From positions 1-31,694 of the forward strand of contig CAJVCJ010000030.1 in the NCBI GenBank assembly GCA_910595855.1: a stretch of 31,694 bases of DNA, in the 5' to 3' direction. Positions 7,606-16,229 of this stretch are shown here, in pieces. The position numbers were made by a program, and so were the translations under genes. Source of the DNA: Candidatus Thioglobus vulcanius (GTDB lineage: Bacteria > Pseudomonadota > Gammaproteobacteria > PS1 > Pseudothioglobaceae). The notes under the pieces are model-generated. The model had not been told where the DNA came from. It saw only the letters and a program-made list of their open reading frames with translations, and ran no database searches. The first letter of the stretch is position 1; each line of letters begins with the position of its first letter.

Positions 7606-7637
7606 AAAAAAACTAACCCTCTTGAGTTAGTTTTTTT
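7606..7637. terminator. Bidirectional terminator overlapping the ihfA stop codon
   Basis: A 12-bp stem (A-run plus ACTAAC against GTTAGT plus T-run) encloses an 8-base loop and has T tracts in both directions. It includes the last codons and stop of ihfA, so the terminator is partly coding. Confidence 0.75.
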
Positions 7638-7897
7638 AGTTTTGGGCCTGCCTTAAAGCTAACCACCCTTCTAGCTGAAATCATTACTTCTTTTCCAGTT
7701 TTTGGATTTCTACCCGGACGTGCTGATTTCTCTCTAAGATTAAAGTTTCCAAAACTAGAGAGTTTGACTTCTTCACCTTCGGCAAGCTTTAATTGAATTT
7801 GATTGAAAAAATCATTGGTTAATTGCAGCGCTTGAGCGTGGGTAATTTCCATCTCACGTACCAAGCCATCAGCAATGTCTTTTTTACTTAGCGACAT
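7613..7897 (-). CDS. ihfA: Integration host factor subunit alpha
   Basis: IhfA pairs with IhfB to bend DNA sharply at specific sites. The 94 residues carry the DNABII fold with the intercalating arm RPGRNPKTG (Pro65 at the tip). The VKLSSFGNF strand and ISARRVVSF motif are characteristic of the alpha subunit rather than HU. It is last in the thrS-infC-rpmI-rplT-pheS-pheT-ihfA order conserved in gammaproteobacteria, and its ATG shares one base with the pheT stop, implying translational coupling. The partner ihfB is not in this window. Confidence 0.95.
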   Translation of the reverse strand: MSLSKKDIADGLVREMEITHAQALQLTNDFFNQIQLKLAEGEEVKLSSFGNFNLREKSARPGRNPKTGKEVMISARRVVSFKAGPKLKKLTQEG

Positions 7898-10260
7898 TAT
7901 CTTAGAGTTGCGTTAAACTTGTCTTTTAATAAGGCTAGCACTTCATCAACTTTAGCATTAACCTCATCATCAGCTAATGTTGCTTCTAATGATTGATAAG
8001 CCAAGTTTAGAGCGATACTTTTCTTGTCTGTTTCGATATGCTCACCTTGGTAAACATCAAATAAACCAACACCAACAAAATGCTCTTGATTCAAACCTTT
8101 AATTGCATCAGTTAACTGAGCAACAGGTGTCGATTGATCAACCACCAAGGCAATATCTCGTTGCGCTTGCTGATATGAAGAGAAAGGTTGGTATTTGGCC
8201 ATCTTAGCTGACAACACAACCTCTAGATCAATTTCATACAAATAACACTTGGGTAACGATAATTCTTTTTGAACAATCGGTGACAATGCACCGATCCAAC
8301 CTACAGATTGTCCGTTAAGTAGAATATTGGCACTTTGACCTTTTTGTAATGCTGGATGTTCAGCAGCTTCAAAACTAAAGCTTTCTGAAGTTAAGCTTAA
8401 TAATGATTCTAAATCTGCTTTAGCATCAAAGAAATCTAGTGCTTGTGGCTCTGTAGACCATTGTGCTTCGAATCGATTGCCGGTAATAATGCCAGCCAGC
8501 TTGTTAGACTGTTCGTCAGCTTTAACACCGCCAAAACATAGACCAATTTCAAAAAATCGAGCATCCGTATGTCCACGTCGCTGATTAGACTCTACTGTTT
8601 GCAACAGTCCCGGCCAAAGTGATGAGCGCATTGTTGACATATCTGCAGAGATCGGATTGGTTAAGGTGATCTTTTTAGCTGATGGATCGATTAAATCCTG
8701 GTATTTTTCAGAAATAAAACTATAGGTAATTACTTCTTGATAGCCGCGACTAACCAATGCTTGCATGACATCGTATTTGTCAGTTTGCGCTTCTTTGATA
8801 ACGTTAATATTTGCATCTAGAGATAACTTCTGAACTGGTAATTTATCATAGCCGTACAGTCTTGCCAATTCTTCAATCAAATCAGCCGGAATACGAATAT
8901 CAAACCTAAAACTTGGTGGGATAATTGTCCAAGAATCAGCTGTTTTATCGCTAATTTCAAAATCAAGATTAATAAATTTTTCTTCAATCCAATTACTATC
9001 TAATTCAAAGCCAAGAATTTTTTGAATCTTTGCTCTAGTGATTGTAATTGGCGATAATTCTGGTAAAGCTGATTCATCAATAATGCTAGTAACTTCGCTC
9101 ACTTCACCACCGCAAATCTCAACAATTAGTTGTGCAGCTCGATCAAGTGCTAATTCTGTAATTTTAAAATCAACACCACGCTCAAAGCGTAATGATGACT
9201 CTGTATGCAATCCATAGTCTCTTGCTTTTCCAGCAATAGACACTGGCTCAAAAAATGCACTTTCTAATAAAATATCTGTTGTTGTTGCTTGTGTTGAGCT
9301 TGATTGCCCACCCATAACACCCGCTATGGCCAAAACAGAATCACCATCTGCAATCACCAATGTATTTTCTTTTAGTGTTACTGTTGAATCATTCAACAAC
9401 TCAACAGTCTCGCCGGCAACTGCATTTCTAACCTCAATCGAACCTTTAATTTTAGCAAGATCAAAAGCATGCATTGGTTGGCCTAATTCCATTAGCACGT
9501 AATTAGTAATATCAACTACTGGAGAATGTACTGCTTGGCCTGATCTTGTAAGCTTGTCAGCCATCCATTTAGGTGTTTGTATACTGTTATCAATGCCTTT
9601 GATTGATCTAGTTAAATATTTAGGACAAGCGACAGTATTACTAACACTAGTAGCAATGCTCGAGCTACCTGTAGCTGTAATATCAATTTCTGGCATAACA
9701 AATGCCATACCATAATTAGCGCTAACTTCACGAGCAACACCCAGTACAGAAAAACAATCGCCACGGTTTGGTGTAATATCTAACTCAATAATATTATCAT
9801 CGAGATCTAAATATTTTCTAATATCCTGACCAATTGGCGCTTCGCTATTTAATTCAGCAATACCATCTGAAGAATCGCTCATGCCTAATTCAGACTCAGA
9901 GCAAATCATACCGAATGATTCAACACCACGAAGTTTGGCTTTTTTGATTTTAAAATCACCAGGCAGTTTAGCGCCGACAAGTGCAGCAATTACTTTTAGC
10001 CCTGTGCGTACATTTTTAGCACCACAAATAATTTGAACTAACTCAGCTTCGCCAACATCTACCTGGCATAAATTAAGTTTGTCTGCATCTGGATGTTTTT
10101 CGCAAGAAACCACATGCCCCACAACAACTTTACTAAACATAGGTGCGACAGTTCTAATACCATCCACCTCAAGACCTGCCATTGTTAATTGCTCTGCTAG
10201 CACTTCATCTGTAACAACAGGAGAAATCCATTCACGTAACCATGATGTTGAAATATTCAT
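7897..10260 (-). CDS. pheT: Phenylalanyl-tRNA synthetase beta subunit
   Basis: PheT is the large subunit of the alpha2-beta2 enzyme that charges tRNA-Phe. At 787 residues it has the full bacterial architecture: an N-terminal EMAP-like tRNA-binding domain (about 40-150, GHVVSCEKHPDADKLN), the B3/4 editing domain (about 210-385), B5 (about 400-475), the core (to about 690), and the C-terminal ferredoxin-fold anticodon-binding domain starting around 695 (FSSYQQAQRDIALVVD). The gene begins 4 bases after the pheS stop. Nothing appears missing. Confidence 0.98.
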   Translation of the reverse strand: MNISTSWLREWISPVVTDEVLAEQLTMAGLEVDGIRTVAPMFSKVVVGHVVSCEKHPDADKLNLCQVDVGEAELVQIICGAKNVRTGLKVIAALVGAKLPGDFKIKKAKLRGVESFGMICSESELGMSDSSDGIAELNSEAPIGQDIRKYLDLDDNIIELDITPNRGDCFSVLGVAREVSANYGMAFVMPEIDITATGSSSIATSVSNTVACPKYLTRSIKGIDNSIQTPKWMADKLTRSGQAVHSPVVDITNYVLMELGQPMHAFDLAKIKGSIEVRNAVAGETVELLNDSTVTLKENTLVIADGDSVLAIAGVMGGQSSSTQATTTDILLESAFFEPVSIAGKARDYGLHTESSLRFERGVDFKITELALDRAAQLIVEICGGEVSEVTSIIDESALPELSPITITRAKIQKILGFELDSNWIEEKFINLDFEISDKTADSWTIIPPSFRFDIRIPADLIEELARLYGYDKLPVQKLSLDANINVIKEAQTDKYDVMQALVSRGYQEVITYSFISEKYQDLIDPSAKKITLTNPISADMSTMRSSLWPGLLQTVESNQRRGHTDARFFEIGLCFGGVKADEQSNKLAGIITGNRFEAQWSTEPQALDFFDAKADLESLLSLTSESFSFEAAEHPALQKGQSANILLNGQSVGWIGALSPIVQKELSLPKCYLYEIDLEVVLSAKMAKYQPFSSYQQAQRDIALVVDQSTPVAQLTDAIKGLNQEHFVGVGLFDVYQGEHIETDKKSIALNLAYQSLEATLADDEVNAKVDEVLALLKDKFNATLR

Positions 10261-10264
10261 ATAC

Positions 10265-11278
10265 TTATTTAAATTGTTTTAGAAAACGAATGTCATTTTC
10301 AAAGAATAGTCTTAGGTCGTTTACGCCGTAACGTAACATTGCTAAACGCTCTACACCCATACCAAAAGCCAAACCAGTAAACTCTTCAGAGTCTACATTA
10401 ACTGAGTTAAGTACATTTGGGTGCACAACACCACAACCCAGAACCTCCAACCAGCCAGTTTTTTTACAAACTCGACAACCTTCGCCGCCACAAATTACAC
10501 ACTCAATGTCTGCCTCAGCAGACGGTTCGGTAAATGGAAAGTAAGATGGACGAAAACGCACTTGGAGATCATCTTTTTCAAAGTATGCTCTCAAGAAGTC
10601 AATCAACAAGCCTTTTAATTGTGCAAAATTTGCATTTTTATCAACAATCAAACCTTCTACCTGATGAAACATTGGTGTGTGAGTGATATCAGAATCACAG
10701 CGATATACACGACCCGGTGCAATAATACGCACTGGCGGCTCTTGTTTTTCTAGAGTGCGAATTTGCACAGGAGAAGTATGTGTTCTTAATACTGTACTAC
10801 CATCAAAGTAGAAGGTATCGTGCATGGCACGAGCTGGATGATGCTCTGGAATATTTAATGCAGTGAAATTATGAAAGTCGTCTTCAATTTCTGGCCCAGT
10901 AGCCACTTCAAAACCATTCTTAGCAAATAGTGCTTGAATACGCTTTAGAGTAATGGTTACTGGATGTAAGCCACCCATTTCAGCATTGCGTCCTGGAAGA
11001 GATACATCTACCTGCTCTTCTAACAATCTTTTCTCTAACTCGATCGTTTCTAAATGATTTTTTCTATCAGTCAATAAAGCCTGAACATCAACCTTTGCTT
11101 GATTGATAGCCTCACCCATTTTAGGACGCTCTTCTTTTGATAGCTTGCCTAAGCCTTTAAGTAGTGCTGTTAACTCGCCCTTCTTACCCAGAAAGGTAAC
11201 CCTGATTTCATCTAATGCTTTTAAGTCTTGCGCATCAATGATGGCTAGCTTAGCTTTTTCAAGAATTGTATTAATCAT
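10265..11278 (-). CDS. pheS: Phenylalanyl-tRNA synthetase alpha subunit
   Basis: PheS is the catalytic subunit of PheRS. At 337 residues it has the N-terminal coiled coil (about 1-85) and the class II core, with the HPARAMHDTFYF motif, the RVYRCDSDITHTPMFHQVEG motif 2 region, and the glycine-rich motif 3 (GLAFGMGVERLAML). A cysteine knuckle CVICGGEGCRVC (C-x2-C-x4-C-x2-C) sits before the TGWLEVLGCGVVHPNV segment. E. coli PheS lacks it, but many other bacteria have it. The start has only a weak ribosome binding site. Upstream lies a 119-base spacer with a terminator and a second hairpin that may control pheST. Confidence 0.98.
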   Translation of the reverse strand: MINTILEKAKLAIIDAQDLKALDEIRVTFLGKKGELTALLKGLGKLSKEERPKMGEAINQAKVDVQALLTDRKNHLETIELEKRLLEEQVDVSLPGRNAEMGGLHPVTITLKRIQALFAKNGFEVATGPEIEDDFHNFTALNIPEHHPARAMHDTFYFDGSTVLRTHTSPVQIRTLEKQEPPVRIIAPGRVYRCDSDITHTPMFHQVEGLIVDKNANFAQLKGLLIDFLRAYFEKDDLQVRFRPSYFPFTEPSAEADIECVICGGEGCRVCKKTGWLEVLGCGVVHPNVLNSVNVDSEEFTGLAFGMGVERLAMLRYGVNDLRLFFENDIRFLKQFK

Positions 11279-11299
11279 TTAGTTGAAGACATCTTTAAG

Positions 11300-11333
11300 A
11301 ATTTATGCAGTTGTTTACAAATTATCATAAATT
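11300..11333 (-). promoter_or_regulatory. Second hairpin in the pheS leader
   Basis: AATTTATG and CATAAATT form an 8-bp stem around an 18-base loop, between the terminator after rplT and the pheS start. It is AT-rich and weak, and is recorded as a possible part of pheST leader control. Confidence 0.3.
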
Positions 11334-11362
11334 GTTAAAGAGGTCTTTTATCATTTGGTATG

Positions 11363-11389
11363 AAAAAAGCCATGATAAATCATGGCTTT
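11363..11389 (-). terminator. Terminator or attenuator between rplT and pheS
   Basis: An 11-bp stem with core AAAGCCATGAT/ATCATGGCTTT is followed on the minus strand by a T tract. It ends the infC-rpmI-rplT transcript, and partial read-through or a downstream promoter would be needed for pheST. In E. coli an attenuator occupies the same place. Confidence 0.8.
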
Positions 11390-11397
11390 AGTTTGGA

Positions 11398-11766
11398 CTA
11401 TTTAGCTGCTTTAGCTATAGCCTCTTTTGCTTGATCCGCAATCTTGGCGAAAGCCGCTTTATCAAAAATTGCAATATCTGATAAAACTTTACGATCAATC
11501 TCAATACCTGCTTTGTTTAGGCCATCAATCATTCTTGAATAGCTTAAACCACAATTACGAGCTTCTGCGTTAATACGTACAATCCAAAGTCTACGGAATT
11601 GGCGACGCTTTTGGCGACGGTCACGGTATGCATATTGACCCGCTTTAATTACCGCTTGCTTAGCAACACGATACACTTTTGAACGTGCACCGTAATAACC
11701 TTTAGCTTTCTTTAAAATTTTCTTATGTCTTGCGTGCGCTTGCACACCTCTTGATACTCTTGCCAT
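11398..11766 (-). CDS. rplT: 50S ribosomal protein L20 (bL20)
   Basis: L20 is an early 23S rRNA-binding assembly protein. The 122 residues show the long basic N-terminal extension (MARVSRGVQAHARHKK, then DRRQKRRQFRRLWIVRIN) and the globular C-terminal domain, slightly longer than the 118 residues in E. coli. A GGGAG ribosome binding site precedes the start. In E. coli L20 also represses rpmI-rplT translation by binding the mRNA; the upstream infC-rpmI spacer has hairpins that could serve the same purpose. Confidence 0.98.
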   Translation of the reverse strand: MARVSRGVQAHARHKKILKKAKGYYGARSKVYRVAKQAVIKAGQYAYRDRRQKRRQFRRLWIVRINAEARNCGLSYSRMIDGLNKAGIEIDRKVLSDIAIFDKAAFAKIADQAKEAIAKAAK

Positions 11767-11779
11767 TTTTTATACTCCC

Positions 11780-11977
11780 TTAACTATACGGTAACATTCT
11801 ACGAACCATTGGCACATCGACTTTCTCGACCATGTCAGGTGAACGTAAACTACGTTTTCTAGAAGTACTCTTTTTAGTCAAGATATGACGTAAGTGAGAG
11901 TGTTTACACTTATAACCACCACTGGCAGTTTTCTTAAAGCGCTTTGCAGCACCTCGGTTTGTTTTCATCTTCGGCAT
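11780..11977 (-). CDS. rpmI: 50S ribosomal protein L35 (bL35)
   Basis: This is a small basic ribosomal protein of 65 residues, starting MPKMKTNRGAAKRFKKT and ending in the VRRMLPY motif. It has a strong AAGGAG ribosome binding site that abuts a small hairpin at 11989-12001. It lies between infC and rplT, its usual place. Confidence 0.98.
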   Translation of the reverse strand: MPKMKTNRGAAKRFKKTASGGYKCKHSHLRHILTKKSTSRKRSLRSPDMVEKVDVPMVRRMLPYS

Positions 11978-11988
11978 AATTTACTCCT

Positions 11989-12024
11989 TGTCCTTTGGAC
12001 ATATTTGTTATTCTTGTGAATAAC
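11989..12024 (-). promoter_or_regulatory. Two hairpins in the infC-rpmI spacer, possible L20 operator
   Basis: TGTCC/GGACA with a 3-base loop (11989-12001) lies directly against the rpmI ribosome binding site, and GTTATTC/GAATAAC with a 4-base loop (12007-12024) lies just upstream. In E. coli and Bacillus this leader carries an L20-binding operator, so a regulatory role is plausible. The E. coli pseudoknot itself has not been recognised here. Confidence 0.45.
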
Positions 12025-12058
12025 TTTCTTAAAATAAAAGAAATAGCGCTGTTAGGCT

Positions 12059-12589
12059 CTACCTCTTTTTCGATTTGGGTGCCAGCATCATGCCTAGCTG
12101 ACGACCCTCCATCTTTGCTTTTTGTTCTACATTAGCAAATTCTTCTGTATCTTTCTCAATTCTGTCTAGCATTACCATACCAAGTTCTTTGTGCTGCATT
12201 TCGCGGCCACGGAACCAAATACTTACTTTAACCTTGTCACCATTGTCTAAAAATTTAACCAAATTTCTAAATTTAATTTGGTAATCACCCTCTTCTGTGC
12301 CAGGACGATATTTAATGGTTTTAACTTGGGTTTTCTTTTGTTTCTTTTTAGCCTCTTTCTTTTGTTGCTTTAGCTCATAAACATATTTACCAAAATCCAT
12401 AATCTTGCATACTGGTGGCACGGCGTTTGGAGAAACCTCTACTAAATCTAAGTTTACAGCTTTAGCTCTTTGCTTTGCTTCGCCAGTTTCAACAATACCG
12501 ACTTGCCCACCTTCTGCATCAATTAATCGAACTTCTGAAACTCTAATATAATCGTTAACTCGAGTTTTGTTCTTATTTGATTTTTTAAT
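12059..12589 (-). CDS. infC: Translation initiation factor IF-3 with an AUU start codon
   Basis: IF-3 monitors start codon choice and keeps 30S subunits free. The first in-frame ATG (12421) begins inside the protein, at PPVCKIMDFGKY. Reading upstream continues in frame through the expected N-domain (RVNDYIRVSEVRLIDAEGGQVGIV and DLVEVSPNAV) to two adjacent ATT codons at 12592 and 12589. GAGGA at 12600-12596 is best spaced (6 bases) from the ATT at 12589, giving about 176 residues, close to the 180 of E. coli. AUU starts on infC are known in E. coli, where they allow IF-3 to limit its own synthesis. The C-domain (KIKYRPGTEEGDYQIKFR-like region, FRGREM) is intact. The ribosome binding site lies inside the end of thrS. 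Confidence 0.93.
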   Translation of the reverse strand: MKKSNKNKTRVNDYIRVSEVRLIDAEGGQVGIVETGEAKQRAKAVNLDLVEVSPNAVPPVCKIMDFGKYVYELKQQKKEAKKKQKKTQVKTIKYRPGTEEGDYQIKFRNLVKFLDNGDKVKVSIWFRGREMQHKELGMVMLDRIEKDTEEFANVEQKAKMEGRQLGMMLAPKSKKR

Positions 12590-12591
12590 AA

Positions 12592-14496
12592 TTATTCCTC
12601 TACCGTTTCTTTATTTACTAATTCAACAAACGCTTCAATTGACATCGAACCTAAGTCTTCGCCACCACGTTTACGTACTGAAATCTCGTTATTTTCCATT
12701 TCACGCTTACCCGCTACCAAAATATATGGAAAACGTTGCATGGAATGCTCGCGTATTTTAAAGCCTATCTTCTCATTACGCAAGTCTGAAATCACTCTAA
12801 GTCCTTGTTTTTTTAACTTTTCGTTAACTTCTTTGACAAAATCAAACTGTTTTTCAGAAATATTCAGTACAACTGCTTGAATTGGTGCAAGCCATGAAGG
12901 GAATGCTCCTTCATAATGTTCGATCAAAATTCCTACAAATCTTTCTAATGATCCAACAATTGCACGGTGCAACATAACAGGTGTTTGCTTGGAATTATCT
13001 TCAGCAATATAGTGTGCATCTAGACGCTCTGGCATAGAGAAATCAACTTGCAATGTACCGCACTGCCATTCACGATCTAGACAGTCTTTTAAGACAAATT
13101 CAATTTTAGGACCATAGAAAGCACCCTCGCCTTCTTGCAAGTCCCACTTAATACCTTTTGCATCTAGCGCTTCTGCTAAAGCCGCTTCAGCACGATCCCA
13201 AACCTCATCTGAACCAACTCGATTTTCAGGTCGAGTAGATAGTTTAATATCAACATTGTCAAATCCAAAATGCTTATAAACATCAAATGTTAAATCGATA
13301 AAATTTGACACCTCTGATTGAATTTGACCTGCTGTACAAAAAATATGGCCATCGTCTTGAACAAAATTTCGCACACGCATAATACCGTGCAACGTACCTG
13401 ACGGCTCATTACGATGACAAGATCCAAACTCTGCTAAACGCAATGGTAAGTCACGATATGACTTAAGACCTTGGTTAAAAATTTGAATATGGGCTGGGCA
13501 GTTCATTGGTTTAACCGCATAATCACGGTTCTCACTACTAGTGGTAAACATGTTGTCACCAAATTTATCCCAATGCCCTGATTTTTCCCATAGTGATCTA
13601 TCAATCAACTGTGGTGTGTGCACTTCTTTATAGTCATTATCTCTAAATACAGTACGCATGTACTGTTCAACAATTTGATATAACGTCCAACCTTTTTCAT
13701 GCCAAAACACCATGCCAGGTGCTTCTTCTTGCATATGGAATAAATCTTGAGTTTTGCCAATTTTTCGATGGTCACGCTTTTCAGCTTCTTCCAATCGGTG
13801 TAGGTGAGCCTCAAGATCTTCTTTAGTTGCCCACGCTGTGCCATAGACACGCTGTAGCATTTCATTGTTTGAGTCACCGCGCCAGTAAGCGCCAGCTAAC
13901 TTCATTAATTTAAATGCTTTTAAACGTGATGTTGATGGCACATGAGGGCCACGACATAAATCAATAAAATCACCTTGCTTATACAATGAAAGAGGTTGAT
14001 CAGCTGGGATAGACTCAATAATTTCAGCCTTATAATGCTCGCCTTTAGCTTTAAAGAAAGCAACCGCTTCATCACGAGACATCTCAGAACGCTCAATCTT
14101 AAGACTTTGCTTAACCAATTTTTTCATATTTTTTTCAATTTTGGCTAAATCAGATTCTGAAAAACCGTCTTTATAAGCAAAATCATAGAAAAAACCATTA
14201 TCGATCACAGGTCCAATAGTTACCTGTGCTTCTGGATATAGCATTTGTGTGGCTTGCGCTAAAAGATGCGCTGTAGAATGACGAATCACTTCTAGACCTT
14301 CGTCATCTTTAGCAGTAACAATTGAAACACTAGCATCAGATTCAATCATATAAGAAGCATCGACTAACTCTCCATTTACCTTGCCAGCAAGGGTTGCTTT
14401 AGCTAAGCCAGAGCCAATAGATTTAGCAACTTCAAATACGCTAAGCGCTTGATCGAAAGTTTTTTTCGTTCCATCAGGTAGTGTGATTATTGGCAT
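12592..14496 (-). CDS. thrS: Threonyl-tRNA synthetase
   Basis: ThrS charges tRNA-Thr and edits mischarged serine. The 634 residues contain the N-terminal TGS domain (about 1-60), the editing domain with His73-x3-His77 and Cys181-x3-His185, the class II catalytic core with zinc ligands Cys333 (MNCPAH) and His384, and the C-terminal anticodon-binding domain (about 535-634). Every catalytic landmark is in register with E. coli to within one residue. Its stop TAA lies directly next to the infC AUU start. No clear ribosome binding site precedes the start; 35 bases separate it from recJ. Confidence 0.98.
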   Translation of the reverse strand: MPIITLPDGTKKTFDQALSVFEVAKSIGSGLAKATLAGKVNGELVDASYMIESDASVSIVTAKDDEGLEVIRHSTAHLLAQATQMLYPEAQVTIGPVIDNGFFYDFAYKDGFSESDLAKIEKNMKKLVKQSLKIERSEMSRDEAVAFFKAKGEHYKAEIIESIPADQPLSLYKQGDFIDLCRGPHVPSTSRLKAFKLMKLAGAYWRGDSNNEMLQRVYGTAWATKEDLEAHLHRLEEAEKRDHRKIGKTQDLFHMQEEAPGMVFWHEKGWTLYQIVEQYMRTVFRDNDYKEVHTPQLIDRSLWEKSGHWDKFGDNMFTTSSENRDYAVKPMNCPAHIQIFNQGLKSYRDLPLRLAEFGSCHRNEPSGTLHGIMRVRNFVQDDGHIFCTAGQIQSEVSNFIDLTFDVYKHFGFDNVDIKLSTRPENRVGSDEVWDRAEAALAEALDAKGIKWDLQEGEGAFYGPKIEFVLKDCLDREWQCGTLQVDFSMPERLDAHYIAEDNSKQTPVMLHRAIVGSLERFVGILIEHYEGAFPSWLAPIQAVVLNISEKQFDFVKEVNEKLKKQGLRVISDLRNEKIGFKIREHSMQRFPYILVAGKREMENNEISVRKRGGEDLGSMSIEAFVELVNKETVEE

Positions 14497-14531
14497 GTAA
14501 AAATGATCAAAATAAAAGGTCTTATTTTACC

Positions 14532-16229
14532 TTATTTTGTGACTGATATTTGCTCAACCATTAGTTGTAGAGAAGTATTTCCGCGCCAAATATTGATAGA
14601 TAATTTATAAGCAACTGTAACTTGAGTTGATTCAAGTGGCACTTGAAAAAATGCTATCGCATCATGCACTTTATTATCATCTTTAAGCTTAAGTCGGCAC
14701 TTTAGGTGTTTTTCACCAACCACCCTTTGATCAATAATTTCAAAATCACCAAAAAATACAGGCTCTTCAAACCCTTGCCCCCAAGGGCCTGCATCTTTTA
14801 AAATTTGAGCATTGTTAAGCGACAAGTCAAATGCTGACAACACGCCATCAGTTAGCAGCTCAACTTTAGGCAGTTCATCTTCTAGGTGGGCTTTAATGGC
14901 ATCATTAAAAGCACGTTTAAACGACCAAAAATTTTCAGCTTTAATACTAAGTCCAGCCGCCATTGCATGGCCACCAAATTTTAAAATAAGACCCCGGTGC
15001 TGACGATCGACTAAATCCAATAAGTCTTTAACATGTACACTAGGGATAGAGCGAATAGAGCCTTTTAAAAAATCACCAGATTTTGCAAATACAGCGACTG
15101 GGCAGTGGTAATCCTCTTTGAGTTTTCCTGCAACAATACCAACAATACCTTCATGCCAGGAAGGATCAAATAAACTAAGGGAAAATTTACCCTCACTAAC
15201 ATCTTGCGCATCAACAATGGCTTGCGCCTCATCTTGAATTCGAGTTTGCTCTTCTTTACGTTTATTATTAAACTCTTCTAACTCTTGAGCATATCGTCTT
15301 GCATCATTTATATCATCTGTGAGCAAGCATTTAATGCCACGTGAAATATCACTAAGACGCCCTGCTGCATTTAAACGAGGACCTACTGCAAATCCAAGGT
15401 CGCTCGCTTGTAAGGTTTGTGCTGGGCGATTGGCAATTTCTAATAATGCTAGAATACCGGGCGAGCAAAGTTTTTGCTGGATGCGCTTAATACCTTGATC
15501 AATTAAAATTCGATTATTTTGATCAAGCTTCACCACATCTGCCACAGTACCCAATGCCACTAAATCAAGTACAGTGCGTAAATCTGGCAGTGCAATACCA
15601 TGATCGGAAAAATATTGGGTTTTGTTAAGATGGCTTTTAAGCGATGAAAACAAATAAAAACACACGCCAACACCAGCTAAATTTTTACTCGGAAAATCAC
15701 AGTCTTTAAGATTTGGATTAATAATTGCATCAGCTTCTGGCAATGTATCACTTGGCAAGTGATGGTCAGTGATAATCACTTTAATGCCTGATTTTTTGGC
15801 CAGCTTAGCACCATCAAAACTTGATATACCATTATCAACGGTGATGATCAAATCAGGTTGTTTTTCTTTGATCGCTAAGTTTACAATTTCTGGACTTAAC
15901 CCATAGCCATGCTCAAAACGATTTGGCACTAAAAAATCTACATACTTAGCGCCCATCATTCTCAACGATTTAACTGCCACAACAGATGCGGTGGCACCAT
16001 CGCAGTCAAAATCTCCAATGATCAAAATTCTTTTCTGCTCAAGTAAAGATTGCTCTAATAAACTTAATGCAGTGCTTAGTTGGTCAAATTTTGGAATCAA
16101 AAGATGATTAAGACCAAGTGTTAATTGCGATTCAGAGACTTGACGAGCTGCGTATATTTTTTTTAAAAAGGAGGGGATATCATCCGAATACGAATCTAAT
16201 AAAGCTTGATCAAATACTCTAGTTAGCAT
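14532..16229 (-). CDS. recJ: Single-stranded-DNA-specific 5'-3' exonuclease RecJ
   Basis: RecJ degrades single-stranded DNA from 5' ends in RecF-pathway recombination and mismatch repair. It has 565 residues, against 577 in E. coli. DHH-family motifs are present: DFDCDGATA (73-81), VDNG (131-134), DHH (155-157), then the DHHA1 and OB-like C-terminal regions (GGHAMAAGLSI at about 415-425). Its start lies 11 bases inside the preceding secreted-protein gene, so translation is probably coupled. Confidence 0.96.
   Translation of the reverse strand: MLTRVFDQALLDSYSDDIPSFLKKIYAARQVSESQLTLGLNHLLIPKFDQLSTALSLLEQSLLEQKRILIIGDFDCDGATASVVAVKSLRMMGAKYVDFLVPNRFEHGYGLSPEIVNLAIKEKQPDLIITVDNGISSFDGAKLAKKSGIKVIITDHHLPSDTLPEADAIINPNLKDCDFPSKNLAGVGVCFYLFSSLKSHLNKTQYFSDHGIALPDLRTVLDLVALGTVADVVKLDQNNRILIDQGIKRIQQKLCSPGILALLEIANRPAQTLQASDLGFAVGPRLNAAGRLSDISRGIKCLLTDDINDARRYAQELEEFNNKRKEEQTRIQDEAQAIVDAQDVSEGKFSLSLFDPSWHEGIVGIVAGKLKEDYHCPVAVFAKSGDFLKGSIRSIPSVHVKDLLDLVDRQHRGLILKFGGHAMAAGLSIKAENFWSFKRAFNDAIKAHLEDELPKVELLTDGVLSAFDLSLNNAQILKDAGPWGQGFEEPVFFGDFEIIDQRVVGEKHLKCRLKLKDDNKVHDAIAFFQVPLESTQVTVAYKLSINIWRGNTSLQLMVEQISVTK

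Noticed and set aside
8000..10100. Opposite-strand open frames inside pheT, pheS, thrS, recJ, ppiD and dnaB
   Set aside because: They are short, lack ribosome binding sites and protein-like composition, and lie entirely within secure conserved genes.
12059..12421. infC starting at the ATG at 12421
   Set aside because: This would remove the IF-3 N-domain; conserved coding continues in frame upstream to the AUU codon with a good ribosome binding site.
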